From contig CANLPZ010000002.1 in assembly GCA_947493145.1 (NCBI GenBank), positions 1 through 64,000 of the forward strand: a DNA stretch of 64,000 nucleotides, in the 5' to 3' direction. This DNA comes from an uncultured Paracoccaceae bacterium (GTDB taxonomy: Bacteria; Pseudomonadota; Alphaproteobacteria; Rhodobacterales; Rhodobacteraceae). Position 1 is the first letter of the stretch, and each line of letters begins with the position of its first letter. Position numbers and translations under genes: made by a program. This document shows, in pieces, positions 33,975 to 43,474 of this stretch. The notes under the pieces are model-generated. The model did not search any database and was not told where the DNA came from. It worked only from the letters and a program-made list of their open reading frames with translations.

Positions 33975-36406
33975 CTAAGAAACTCGTTATCATCGGGGCT
34001 GGTATGGCCTCAGGTCGTGCGCTTGAGCACCTGCTAAAAGAAGATCCAGATTGGGATGTCACGTTGTTTAATGCGGAACCGCGTGGCAACTATGACCGGA
34101 TTATGCTGTCTCCTGTTCTTGCGGGCGACAAATCCTACGAAGACATCGTTATCCATGACAGCGCATGGTACGAAGAAAACGGCGTGACCTGTCGTTTTGG
34201 CGAAAAGGTTGAAACCATTGACCGTGCTGCCAAGACTGTGACCGCCGCAAATGGCGATGTGTTGGAATACGACAAGCTGTTGATCGGTACGGGTTCAAAA
34301 CCGTTTATCATCCCGTTGCCAGGCCATGATCTGGACGGCGTGATCGCTTACCGCGATTTGGAAGACACCGAATTGATGATGTCGATGACGGATCAGAACA
34401 AGGTGGTTGTCATCGGTGGTGGTTTGTTGGGTCTCGAAGCGGCGGCTGGTATGGCCGCGCGCGGCGTGGATGTAACTGTCGTTCATATTATGGGCCATTT
34501 GATGGAACGTCAGCTTGACGAGGCTGCTGGGTACTTGTTGCGCAAAGCCTTGATTGACAAGGGCATCACCGTGATGTGTTCGGCGAATTCTAAGGAAATC
34601 GTGGGTGAGGATGGTAAGGTCAAAGCGCTCATGCTTGATGACGGGACCGAGTTACCATGTGATTTGTTGGTGATGGCGGTCGGAATCCGTCCGAACGTGG
34701 CGCTGGCGGAGGCGTCAGGCATCGCCGTGGGTCGCGGCATCCATGTGGATGACCAGATGATCACGTCGGATGAGAACATTCTTGCTGTTGGGGAATGTGT
34801 TGAACATAACGGTGCGGTCTTTGGTCTTGTGGCCCCGCTTTATGACCAAGCGAAAGTCGTCGCGAAAACGCTCTTGGGCGAAGAGGCGACATTTGTTCAA
34901 AAAGATCTATCGACGAAGCTGAAAGTCACAGGTTGTGATTTGTTCAGCGCTGGCGATTTTGCCGAAGGCGAAGGGCGCGAAGATATTGTTTTCCGCGATC
35001 CCGCGCGGGGTGTGTACCGGCGCCTTGTGCTTGAGGACAATGTGATTGTCGGCACGGTGATGTATGGCGACACGGCTGACAGCAATTGGTTCTTTGGCAT
35101 GATCAAGGACAAAACCGACATCTCGGACATGCGCGAAACAGTGATCTTTGGACCTGCTTACCAAGGGGGTGCCCCCCAGGACCCGTTAGCAGCCGTTGCA
35201 GCCTTACCGGATGATGCAGAAATCTGTGGGTGCAACGGCATTTCCAAAGGCGATATCGTTGCGGCCATTAACGAAGGTGCGACGGATTTAGGCGCAATTC
35301 GCGCAGAAACCAAAGCATCTGGATCGTGCGGAACCTGCACAGGATTGGTCGAACAGGTTTTGGCAACCACATTGGGTGACGCATTTGTAATGCCTACGGC
35401 ACAACCGATGTGTGGCTGTACAGATATGACCCACGAAGACGTACGTCGGATGATCAAAAGCCAAGAGTTGAAATCCATGGCCGCCGTCATGCAAGAATGC
35501 GGTTGGAAAACCTCTTGTGGCTGTCACGTTTGCCGCCCTGCATTGAACTATTACCTCTTGGCGGATTGGCCAGTCGAATACCAAGACGACCCACAGTCGC
35601 GTTTCATTAACGAACGCAAACACGCCAACATCCAAAAAGACGGGACATTTTCCGTTGTTCCACGGATGTGGGGCGGGATCACAAACGCCAACGAGCTTCG
35701 TGCGATCGCTGATGCGGCGGACAAATTTGACGTACCTACTGTCAAGGTCACAGGCGGACAACGGATCGATTTGTTGGGTGTGAAAGGTGAAGATCTGCCA
35801 GCAATCTGGAAAGACTTGAACGCCGCGGGCATGGTTTCGGGCCACGCCTATTCCAAAGGATTGCGTACAGTTAAAACCTGTGTTGGTACGGATCACTGTC
35901 GATTTGGTACGCAGGATTCGACGGGTCTTGGGATCAAATTGGAAAAGGCGCTTTGGGGGTCTTGGACACCACACAAAGTGAAGCTGGGCGTATCTGGTTG
36001 TCCGCGCAATTGTGCCGAAGCAACATGCAAAGACATCGGTATCGTCTGTGTTGATAGCGGGTTTGAAATTGGTGTTGGTGGCGCGGCGGGCATGGACGTG
36101 AAAGAAGTCCAAGCTTTTGCCAAAGTCGAAACTGAACAAGAGGTCATGGACGTCTGTATCGCGTTTACACAGCTATACCGTGAACACGCAAAATATTTGG
36201 ACCGGATGTATAAATTCATCGACAAATTTGGCCTTGAATGGTGCCAAGAACGCGTCATTGATGATCTGGAAAACCGCAAAGCATTGGTTGACCGGTTCGA
36301 ACTTTCACAAAGTATCTATCGCAAAGACCCTTGGGCTGAGCATGTGGAAGACAAGGCTGAAACGTATCAGCCAGTTGCAAATCTAACCTTGGAGGCTGCG
36401 GAATGA
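33971..36406 (+). CDS. nirB: Assimilatory nitrite reductase (NAD(P)H), large subunit
   Basis: Reduces nitrite to ammonium. The 811 residues contain, in order: a pyridine nucleotide-disulfide oxidoreductase domain (GAGMASGRALEHL; second binding loop VIGGGLLGLEAAAGMA near 142), two BFD-type [2Fe-2S] modules (CGCNGISKGDI with CGTCTG; CGCTDMTHEDV with CGCHVCRP), and a sirohaem/4Fe-4S domain with KTCVGTDHCRFG and SGCPRNCAEATCKD. It overlaps the globin gene and nirD by four bases each. Confidence 0.96.
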   Translation: MTKKLVIIGAGMASGRALEHLLKEDPDWDVTLFNAEPRGNYDRIMLSPVLAGDKSYEDIVIHDSAWYEENGVTCRFGEKVETIDRAAKTVTAANGDVLEYDKLLIGTGSKPFIIPLPGHDLDGVIAYRDLEDTELMMSMTDQNKVVVIGGGLLGLEAAAGMAARGVDVTVVHIMGHLMERQLDEAAGYLLRKALIDKGITVMCSANSKEIVGEDGKVKALMLDDGTELPCDLLVMAVGIRPNVALAEASGIAVGRGIHVDDQMITSDENILAVGECVEHNGAVFGLVAPLYDQAKVVAKTLLGEEATFVQKDLSTKLKVTGCDLFSAGDFAEGEGREDIVFRDPARGVYRRLVLEDNVIVGTVMYGDTADSNWFFGMIKDKTDISDMRETVIFGPAYQGGAPQDPLAAVAALPDDAEICGCNGISKGDIVAAINEGATDLGAIRAETKASGSCGTCTGLVEQVLATTLGDAFVMPTAQPMCGCTDMTHEDVRRMIKSQELKSMAAVMQECGWKTSCGCHVCRPALNYYLLADWPVEYQDDPQSRFINERKHANIQKDGTFSVVPRMWGGITNANELRAIADAADKFDVPTVKVTGGQRIDLLGVKGEDLPAIWKDLNAAGMVSGHAYSKGLRTVKTCVGTDHCRFGTQDSTGLGIKLEKALWGSWTPHKVKLGVSGCPRNCAEATCKDIGIVCVDSGFEIGVGGAAGMDVKEVQAFAKVETEQEVMDVCIAFTQLYREHAKYLDRMYKFIDKFGLEWCQERVIDDLENRKALVDRFELSQSIYRKDPWAEHVEDKAETYQPVANLTLEAAE

Positions 36407-36738
36407 GCGAGTGGATTGATATTGCCGCGTTAGAAGATATCCCGCAGCGCGGCGCACGTGTTGTGAAAACGGCCGAAGGGTGTGTTGCTGTGTTTCGGAC
36501 CGCATCGGATGAGGTTTATGCGTTGGACAATTCTTGTCCGCATAAACAAGGACCGTTGGCCGAAGGTATCGTACATGGTGCGTCCGTGACCTGTCCGTTG
36601 CACAATTGGGTTTTTGATCTGGCAACGGGCGAAGCTCAAGGTGCGGACGAAGGCACGGTTGCGACCTATCCAGCGCGTGTTGAGGCAGGACGTGTTTTAT
36701 TGGACGCTGAGCGGTTACGTGGGCGCGTAGCTGCATGA
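36403..36738 (+). CDS. nirD: Nitrite reductase small subunit (Rieske type)
   Basis: A 111-residue Rieske-fold partner of NirB. It keeps the full [2Fe-2S] ligand set, C-P-H in NSCPHKQGPLAEG (about 44-56) and C-x2-H in CPLHNW (about 66-71). Some NirD proteins lack these ligands; this one should hold a cluster. ATGA overlaps on both sides place it inside the reductase operon. Confidence 0.95.
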   Translation: MSEWIDIAALEDIPQRGARVVKTAEGCVAVFRTASDEVYALDNSCPHKQGPLAEGIVHGASVTCPLHNWVFDLATGEAQGADEGTVATYPARVEAGRVLLDAERLRGRVAA

Positions 36739-39320
36739 GCTTGACCTGTACCACATGCCCTTATTGTGGGGTTGGGTGCGGGGTTTTGGCGGGCGCTGAT
36801 GGCACGATCAAAGGCGACCCCGATCACCCCGCGAATTTTGGGCGATTGTGTTCAAAAGGTTCGGCGCTCGGCGAGACCCTCGATCTCGAGGGTCGTCTTC
36901 TCACCCCGCAGATCGACGGCCGTCGCGCAAGCTGGGATGATGCACTTGATCTGGTCGCGTCCAAGTTTTCTGCTGCAGTGGCGGAACACGGGCCTGACAG
37001 CGTGGCGTTCTATGTGTCGGGGCAATTGTTGACCGAGGACTACTACGTCGCCAACAAACTGATGAAAGGCTATATCGGGTCGGCCAACATTGATACCAAT
37101 TCACGGCTTTGTATGGCGTCATCTGTGGCCGGCCACAAACGTGCTTTTGGGACGGACACCGTTCCGGTGTGTTACGATGATCTTGAACAAGCGGACCTTA
37201 TTGTTCTTGTTGGGTCCAATTTTGCGTGGTGCCATCCCGTGTTGGCACAACGGGTTGTTGCGGCAAAAGCGGCGCGTCCCCAGATGAAAGTCATAAACGT
37301 TGATCCGCGCGAAACGGCGACGACGGAAATTTCGGACGAGCATCTGAAAATCGCGGCGGATGGCGATGCCGCGTTGTTTAACGGTTTGCTGTCTTATTTG
37401 GCCGACAATGGCTATGTCGACGACGACTACGTTAACCAACATGTTACTGGGTTTGATGCTGCGGTGGCAGAAGCCAAACAATCGGACCCGCTGAAAAGTG
37501 GCTTGTCCCAAGTCGAACTGGACCGGTTTTATGCCAATTGGGCGGGGACGAAAAAGGTCTTAACGATTTATTCGCAAGGCGTGAACCAATCGGTGGTTGG
37601 AACCGACAAGGTTAATTCCATCATCAATTGCCATCTTGCCACGGGGCGGATTGGCCGCGAAGGCATGGGACCTTTTTCAGTAACAGGCCAACCGAACGCC
37701 ATGGGTGGGCGCGAAGTCGGTGGCTTGGCAAACATGTTGGCCAACCATCTAGATATCGAAAACGCCGATCATCGCGCGGCAGTGAAAGGTGCGTGGAACA
37801 GTCCAACCATTTGTACCGCTCAGGGCCTAAAAGCTGTCGATCTATTTGAAGCTTGCGCAGCGGGTACAATCAAAGCGCTGTGGGTTATGTCGACAAACCC
37901 CGCGGTCAGTATGCCCGATGCGGACAAAGTTGCGGATGCGATTAAGGCTGTTCCCTTTACGGTCGTCACCGACATCCAAGAACGTACCGACACTGGCGAT
38001 TTGGCGCATGTTTTGTTGCCAGCAGCCGGATGGGGCGAAAAGAACGGCACAGTTACAAATTCCGAACGACGGATTTCACGCCAACGTTCGTTTTTACCTG
38101 TTCCCGGTGAAGCACGCCCAGATTGGGAAATTATTTGCGACGTTGCGAAACGGATGGGATTTGGCGAGGGGTTCAATTTTGAAACACCCGCGCAGGTTTT
38201 TGATGAATACACACGGTTAAGCGATCTTTCAGTGGACGCAGGGCGTGACCTTGACTTGTCGGGTTTGCAAGGGCTTTCCGAAACAGCCTACGCCGCGCTG
38301 AAACCGGTTCAATGGCCTGTAACACAAACAGGGTCGATCGAACGGTTCTTCGCTGATGGCGGGTTCTTTCATACAGATGGTAAGGCAAAAATGTTGCCGA
38401 TCACGCCGCCAACTGCAATTGAACATTTAGGGTTTCGTTTGAACACCGGACGGGTGCGCGATCAATGGCATACAATGACACGTACCGGAAAGTCGGCGCG
38501 GTTGTCGGCTCATTTGGCGGAACCTTATTGCGAAATTCATCCAGACGACGCGCGATCGTTATCGGTCGTTTCCGCAGATTTGGTTCGCGTCGGGGGGAAA
38601 CTGTTTCGGGCTTTGGTCACAACTCGCGTGGCGCGTGGTGAAGTGTTCATTCCAATGCACTGGACACGGCAATTGTCGTCAAGCGTTGTGAACGGTGTTG
38701 TTGAATGCGCAACAGATCCAGTATCAGGTCAGCCTGCGTTAAAACATGCGCATGTCGCCGTGGAAAAAGCGGATATGGCTTGGTTCGGGTACGCAGTTGG
38801 CGCGCAGGCCATGGACCCTGTTTTTCCGTATCACGCTATTGCGCGGACACAGACTGGATTCCAAGCGGAAATCGCCAGCTTTAAACAATCAACGGATTGG
38901 GAAAAAACGGCGCGGCAGGTTCTTGGTCAGTCGACCGGCGAGGTGTCCGCCGTCCTTGATCGTGCGGGATCATTAGCGCGGGTTGCCATAACCAAAGACG
39001 GCGTAATTCAAGGTTTGTTTTTTGCGAGCCGTGATCCGGTTGTCGTTGCGCGAAGCTTTGTTGTGGGTCTGATTGGGCAACCAATTGACAGTTTATCTGC
39101 GCTCGCTGGAATGGCGGGTGCCGACCAACCCGACCCTGGTCCAACCGTTTGTGCGTGTCTCAACGTTGGGCGCAATACGCTGACTGATGCGATCGCGGCT
39201 GGCGTTACATCTATTGACGCGCTGGGGGATCAAACGGGGGCAGGGACCAATTGTGGATCGTGCCGCCCTGAAATTGGCCGATTGATTGCGGAATTTAAAC
39301 TGCCAATGGCAGCAGAATAA
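36735..39320 (+). CDS. nasA: Assimilatory nitrate reductase, catalytic subunit
   Basis: A molybdopterin enzyme that reduces nitrate to nitrite. The 861 residues start with a 4Fe-4S motif (C5, C8, C11/C15 of TCTTCPYCGVGCG, later GRLCSKGS). The molybdopterin domains include SRLCMASSVAGHKRAFG with the likely molybdenum-ligand cysteine, and MSTNPAVSMPDAD. The last 60 residues form a BFD-like module with CACLNVGRNTLTDAI and CGSCRPEIG, an electron entry site common in NasA. No electron-transfer NasC gene is adjacent. Confidence 0.95.
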   Translation: MSLTCTTCPYCGVGCGVLAGADGTIKGDPDHPANFGRLCSKGSALGETLDLEGRLLTPQIDGRRASWDDALDLVASKFSAAVAEHGPDSVAFYVSGQLLTEDYYVANKLMKGYIGSANIDTNSRLCMASSVAGHKRAFGTDTVPVCYDDLEQADLIVLVGSNFAWCHPVLAQRVVAAKAARPQMKVINVDPRETATTEISDEHLKIAADGDAALFNGLLSYLADNGYVDDDYVNQHVTGFDAAVAEAKQSDPLKSGLSQVELDRFYANWAGTKKVLTIYSQGVNQSVVGTDKVNSIINCHLATGRIGREGMGPFSVTGQPNAMGGREVGGLANMLANHLDIENADHRAAVKGAWNSPTICTAQGLKAVDLFEACAAGTIKALWVMSTNPAVSMPDADKVADAIKAVPFTVVTDIQERTDTGDLAHVLLPAAGWGEKNGTVTNSERRISRQRSFLPVPGEARPDWEIICDVAKRMGFGEGFNFETPAQVFDEYTRLSDLSVDAGRDLDLSGLQGLSETAYAALKPVQWPVTQTGSIERFFADGGFFHTDGKAKMLPITPPTAIEHLGFRLNTGRVRDQWHTMTRTGKSARLSAHLAEPYCEIHPDDARSLSVVSADLVRVGGKLFRALVTTRVARGEVFIPMHWTRQLSSSVVNGVVECATDPVSGQPALKHAHVAVEKADMAWFGYAVGAQAMDPVFPYHAIARTQTGFQAEIASFKQSTDWEKTARQVLGQSTGEVSAVLDRAGSLARVAITKDGVIQGLFFASRDPVVVARSFVVGLIGQPIDSLSALAGMAGADQPDPGPTVCACLNVGRNTLTDAIAAGVTSIDALGDQTGAGTNCGSCRPEIGRLIAEFKLPMAAE

Positions 39321-39382
39321 CGTTACCTTTACCATCGCAAAACTTGGCCGTACCTTTACCCGTGAATGGTGGGGAGGCCGAG

Positions 39383-40504
39383 GTGGATAGCGTAAAAGCC
39401 GTTGAACAAATTTGGTGGGCTGGCGTCGAGGCCGTTAAAGGGCGTGCATCTGTTGCGACTGTACTAACTGAATATCCAGTCTCAAAGCCTCATGCGATTA
39501 TAGCCGTTGGTAAAGCCGCTGAGGACATGGCGGTTGGTGCGTGGGATATTTTAGGTGATGACGTTCCCACATTGATCGTTACCAAATATGACCATCTGAC
39601 CGATGCAAGTGCGACGAACGCGAGCTGCACCGCGATTGAGGCTGCGCACCCCGTGCCCGACGATCAATCTTTGAAGGCTGGAAAAACCTTAATCAAATGG
39701 ATGAAAGGTTTGGGACCGAACGCGCATGTGCTTTGTTTGATTTCTGGCGGGGCGTCGGCCTTAGCTGAACATCTTGTTGATGGCGTCGATAAAACGGATT
39801 TAATTGAATTGAACTCTGCGGCGTTGTCCGGCGGATTGCCAATTGGCCAGATCAACGCTCGCCGAAAGCAAATTTCGGCGATTAAAGCAGGGGATTTGTT
39901 CGATTTCTTCGGTGGTAAGATGATTTCAGTCATTGGGCTATCAGATGTCGAAGGTGATGATTTTGCGACAATTGGATCAGGATTAATGGACGCGCGCGCG
40001 GATGCGCGCGCGACGTGCCGCTTGGCGGCGTCGAATGCTGTGGCTCGAAATGCGGCGTCGGCAAAGGCGGCCGCACTTGGATTTGATGTCATAACCAACG
40101 AAGAAACATTGTACATAGACGTGAAAATCGCCGCCGCGCGGGTCGCTGAACATTTACTGAGCGCGCAAAGCGGGGTGCATATTTGGGGGGGCGAACCAAC
40201 GGTTATGTTGCCCGAAAATCCAGGGCGTGGCGGACGTAATCAAGCGCTTGCGACGGCAATCGCCATGCAATTGCGTGGTGCAAATGGAATAACCTGTTTG
40301 GTGGCTGGAACCGATGGCACCGATGGCCCGACGACAGCCGCAGGTGGCTTGGTCACGGGTCAGACGGTAACGGACCACGATGCCGCGACCAAGGCGTTGG
40401 AAACAGCGGCATGTTACGATTTTCTATTAGGGCAAGGCGCGTTGTTTGAAACCGGCCCGACAGGAACGAATGTGATGGACGTTATTGTCGCTATTAAGGA
40501 TTAA
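39383..40504 (+). CDS. Glycerate 2-kinase (MOFRL/DUF4147 family)
   Basis: Phosphorylates D-glycerate, as in the serine cycle and tartrate or glyoxylate use; older names are TtuD or hydroxypyruvate reductase. The 373 residues have VGKAAEDMAVGAW, HPVPDDQSL, LISGGASAL and the C-terminal MOFRL part with GGEPTVMLP, GRGGRNQALA and AGTDGTDGPTTAAGG. GTG 39383 is chosen because GGGGAGG at 39371-39377 is 5 bases upstream; a TTG at 39344 lacks such a site. It follows nasA by 62 bases and overlaps convergent mipZ by four. Confidence 0.85.
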   Translation: MDSVKAVEQIWWAGVEAVKGRASVATVLTEYPVSKPHAIIAVGKAAEDMAVGAWDILGDDVPTLIVTKYDHLTDASATNASCTAIEAAHPVPDDQSLKAGKTLIKWMKGLGPNAHVLCLISGGASALAEHLVDGVDKTDLIELNSAALSGGLPIGQINARRKQISAIKAGDLFDFFGGKMISVIGLSDVEGDDFATIGSGLMDARADARATCRLAASNAVARNAASAKAAALGFDVITNEETLYIDVKIAAARVAEHLLSAQSGVHIWGGEPTVMLPENPGRGGRNQALATAIAMQLRGANGITCLVAGTDGTDGPTTAAGGLVTGQTVTDHDAATKALETAACYDFLLGQGALFETGPTGTNVMDVIVAIKD

Positions 40505-41310
40505 AACTCCACCTCAACGTTCGGTAAATTCAACGCTTTGATCAATTCACGCAGTTCCCGTCGCGCCGCGACGTTTGAGATATTCAATTGCTTTACGCCC
40601 ACATCGCGCAAATCCAACAGCGTCAATCCGCGCGGGAAAAGTTCACGAAAAATAACGCGCTCATTAAACCCGTCAGCTGTTCGAAAACCGATACGCTTAG
40701 ACAGATTGCGCAGGGCCCGTTCCATCTTGTCTTTGTTCACCATGCGCTGAGCCCCCAGACGGTTGCGCACAACGATCCAGTCGATTGGTTCCAAACCCGC
40801 TTTGGCACGCAACTGCCGTGCATTCCAAACCATTTCCGAATAAACGGACGGCCCCTCGATTTTTTCACCTTCGCTGTCGATATGCGCCAATAGATCGAAG
40901 TCAACAAAGCTGTCGTTCAGCGGCGTGATCAACGTATCGGCCAACGAATGGGCAACTTGGCTTAATCGTGTGTGCGATCCAGGGCAATCGATAAGGATAA
41001 AATCGCTGTCAGGTTCCATCGCGGCCACAGCAGCGCTTAGTCTGTGGTCGTAAATGTTTTCGCCTTCGTTGAGCGTTGTTGGGTCGATCTCCGGCAATTC
41101 GTGATAACTTGGGATCGCCAAATCCAACGCTTCAGACTTGGCAAATTCGGCGCGGTTTTGAAGGTAACGTCCCAACGTTTTTTGACGTAAGTCCAGATCA
41201 AGTGTGCTGACCTTGTGACCCATTCGCGCAAGCGCTGTTGCCACATGCATGGACACTGTTGATTTACCTGCACCGCCTTTTTCGTTTCCGACGACAATAA
41301 TATGAGCCAA
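40501..41310 (-). CDS. mipZ: Division-site positioning ATPase MipZ
   Basis: A ParA/MinD-family ATPase that forms gradients from the ParB-bound poles and keeps FtsZ away from them in alphaproteobacteria. The 269 residues have the deviant Walker A GNEKGGAGKSTVSMHVATA (about 8-26), LDLDLRQKTLGRYLQNR, which is typical of MipZ, and LIDCPGSHTRLSQ. It is convergent with the glycerate kinase gene, with a 4-base overlap of coding ends. Confidence 0.95.
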   Translation of the reverse strand: MAHIIVVGNEKGGAGKSTVSMHVATALARMGHKVSTLDLDLRQKTLGRYLQNRAEFAKSEALDLAIPSYHELPEIDPTTLNEGENIYDHRLSAAVAAMEPDSDFILIDCPGSHTRLSQVAHSLADTLITPLNDSFVDFDLLAHIDSEGEKIEGPSVYSEMVWNARQLRAKAGLEPIDWIVVRNRLGAQRMVNKDKMERALRNLSKRIGFRTADGFNERVIFRELFPRGLTLLDLRDVGVKQLNISNVAARRELRELIKALNLPNVEVEF

Positions 41311-41385
41311 ATTCGCAATCCCTATACCTGCGCAGCTTATCTTTGTGCGCTTTGGTGCAAGTATACTGACGTGTTTAAACCGGTT

Positions 41386-42129
41386 CTAGGTGTTTTCGCG
41401 GCTTTTTGTTTCCGCAGACCAAACGTTGTTCCCGAATGCCAAAAAAATGAGGTGTAAGATCCACGCGATAAGCGCAATAAAGAGCCATGAAAACACCACA
41501 TCGGATAGGAAATGACGCCCAAGCATGATCCGAAAAATCGACGTGAAAGCCGCTATGAAAATTGCGATTGGCAATGCAAATTTATGGAACCTTCCCAATG
41601 GGATATAGCGAAATAACAAGATCAACGAAATCAACATCGCAGCGGCGCCTGCAGCCTCACCTGATACGAAAGAACAATTGATGCCGCATTGCGTTGCCGG
41701 ATCCAGTGGAGCAGTGAACAGTTTCGATCCGCCGAAGTCTTCGACGTTCATGGGGCGCGCACGTCCCCACAGGGTTTTGAACCCCCAATTCACGAGGACG
41801 ATAACGCCAAAAAAATAAAGGGCTGAAACGTACCCTAAAACGTGACATGGAACACCCCATTCGCGAATTTTACATAGGCTGGTGACCCAACCGCCCAACG
41901 CGATCAAAAAGACCAAAACGAGACAGGCGTAGAGCAGATCACGAAGTGCATGGACGGTGCCGTAGCCGCCAATCCAAAAACCATCGGTCACTGTGAAAAA
42001 CACCCCAGACGCCCATAAATCGATTTGCGGAAACGCGGTAAAGAGCGCCGCGCTCGTCAAAAACGCCACGCATAAGGCAGCACTGACGATTGAGGCCAAG
42101 AAGTCGGTATTGGAACGAACGTGTCTCAC
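41386..42129 (-). CDS. PAP2-superfamily membrane phosphatase
   Basis: A 247-residue protein with about six membrane segments. The PAP2 signature is present as KTLWGRARP, CSFVSGEAAGA (replacing the usual PSGH by SGEA) and SIFRIMLGRHFLSDV. The first and last blocks carry the catalytic Arg, His and Asp. It may act on lipid phosphates such as undecaprenyl pyrophosphate or lipid A. The GTG start at 42129 lies in a palindrome and has no clear ribosome binding site, so the start is uncertain. Confidence 0.85.
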   Translation of the reverse strand: MRHVRSNTDFLASIVSAALCVAFLTSAALFTAFPQIDLWASGVFFTVTDGFWIGGYGTVHALRDLLYACLVLVFLIALGGWVTSLCKIREWGVPCHVLGYVSALYFFGVIVLVNWGFKTLWGRARPMNVEDFGGSKLFTAPLDPATQCGINCSFVSGEAAGAAAMLISLILLFRYIPLGRFHKFALPIAIFIAAFTSIFRIMLGRHFLSDVVFSWLFIALIAWILHLIFLAFGNNVWSAETKSRENT

Positions 42130-42139
42130 GAATTCGTGA
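42126..42139. promoter_or_regulatory. Palindrome over PAP2 gene start
   Basis: TCACGAATTCGTGA is a perfect 14-bp palindrome that covers the proposed GTG start of the PAP2 gene. It could be an operator or an RNA hairpin that blocks initiation, or it may indicate that the true start is elsewhere. Confidence 0.4.
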
Positions 42140-42224
42140 ATAACACTTGATCGCTCAAATACAAAAAGAAATTAAATTCGTCTGGGCGTCGGTTTTCTTC
42201 GCCGCCCAGGCAACGCGTGGCGAA

Positions 42225-42512
42225 TTAAATTGCTGGTAATATCGCTACGGATGTTTTCCCCGCTTCATTGCGTAATTTATGAACATGGGCGTACTCTGGG
42301 TCGTTAAACCAATTTCGCGCATCATCCGCACTTGGGAATTCCAATGTCACGATGACTGTACTGTCGACATAGGATTCCAAAATCTCGATATTGCCGCCAC
42401 CGGCCAATGGTCGTCCACCATGTTTTTTAATCGGTTCCATGGCAACGGCGCGGTATTCTTCCATCTTCTCCATATTCGTGGGGTTCAATTGCACAACAAC
42501 ATAGGCTGACAT
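42225..42512 (-). CDS. DUF1330 domain protein
   Basis: A 95-residue dimeric alpha/beta-barrel type protein with the DUF1330 pattern: MSAYVVVQLNPTN, a middle GGRPLAGGGNIEILE, and VTLEFPSADDARNWFNDPEY. Function unknown; the family resembles NIPSNAP/EthD-like folds. It is divergent from a LysR gene 94 bases away, so it may be the regulator's target. Confidence 0.9.
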   Translation of the reverse strand: MSAYVVVQLNPTNMEKMEEYRAVAMEPIKKHGGRPLAGGGNIEILESYVDSTVIVTLEFPSADDARNWFNDPEYAHVHKLRNEAGKTSVAILPAI

Positions 42513-42569
42513 CGGTTTCTCCTTGGTTTGATGCTGGGCAATTTACGCACAGAAGGTGTGTTCGAAAAG

Positions 42570-42587
42570 TGATTAACATTGCAATCA
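42570..42587. promoter_or_regulatory. LysR-type box
   Basis: TGATT-N8-AATCA inverted repeat (containing T-N11-A) lies in the gap between the DUF1330 gene and the divergent LysR gene, 20 bases before the LysR start. A likely regulator binding site. Confidence 0.6.
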
Positions 42588-42606
42588 AGCTGTGCATAAA
42601 TAGCCT

Positions 42607-43470
42607 ATGCAAGATTGGGACTCATTACGGATCATTTTAGCCATTGCGCGGGCGGGGGGGCTGTCGGGTGCGGCGCGGGAATTGGGTGTGACCCATGCGA
42701 CAATCTCGCGTCAATTGGCGCGCGCCGAGGATCGCAGTGGCTCATTGTTGTTTGACCGTATGCCAACGGGGCTGCAGCCAACGACGGCGGGTGAGGCAGC
42801 GATCGCCACGGCGACAGATGTTGAACAACACATGCTCGATTTGGGCCGTCGATTGGCTGGTGCAGATGGACGGTTGTCTGGTCCCTTGTCGGTGACCATC
42901 CCACCGCTGATCATTGCGCATGTGCTGGCGGACGATCTGACCGAATTCGCCCGAACCTACCCCGAAATAGAGCTAAGTGTCCTTGGCGACAACGCGGTGC
43001 TGAATTTGAATCGGCGCGAGGCGGACATCGCCATTCGCATCTCGCGCGATCCCGGTGACAGTCTGTGGGGGCGCAAACTGGCGGATCAACAGGCGGCGTA
43101 TTACGCGGCGGACGGATTTGACTTTGCCGCCTGCGACACGGTGCCATTGGTCAGCTTCAGCATGTGGCGAACCCCCGTGCCCAAGGCACTGGGTGAGAAC
43201 GAAAAAGACATTACAATCACTGCCACTTGCGACGACATGCCGTCGGCCGTGGCACTGGTCAAGGCAGGCATGGGCATCACCCGCATGCCCGTATTTGTCG
43301 GAGAGACCACCGACGGCCTGACGCGCATCACCGAGCTCGCGATCGAACCCTACGCCCCCATCTGGATGCTCACCCACGCGGATTTGAAAAAATCCGGCAA
43401 AGTGCGGGCGTTTATGGAGTTTATGGGGGAGAGGGTCGCGAAGAGGCGGGGGATGTTTGTGGTTGCTTAA
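42607..43470 (+). CDS. LysR-family transcriptional regulator
   Basis: A 287-residue LysR protein with helix-turn-helix at about 18-40 (GGLSGAARELGVTHATISRQLA in part) and a type 2 periplasmic-binding domain from about 90 on. It is divergent from the DUF1330 gene, which it probably regulates through the TGATT/AATCA box. The effector cannot be told. The C-terminal coding region is richer in G+C than the next gene. Confidence 0.92.
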   Translation: MQDWDSLRIILAIARAGGLSGAARELGVTHATISRQLARAEDRSGSLLFDRMPTGLQPTTAGEAAIATATDVEQHMLDLGRRLAGADGRLSGPLSVTIPPLIIAHVLADDLTEFARTYPEIELSVLGDNAVLNLNRREADIAIRISRDPGDSLWGRKLADQQAAYYAADGFDFAACDTVPLVSFSMWRTPVPKALGENEKDITITATCDDMPSAVALVKAGMGITRMPVFVGETTDGLTRITELAIEPYAPIWMLTHADLKKSGKVRAFMEFMGERVAKRRGMFVVA

Positions 43471-43474
43471 TAGT

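Noticed and set aside
35288..36139. Minus-strand frame of 283 codons opposite nirB
   Set aside because: Antisense to the sirohaem domain; no start signal and no recognisable domain.
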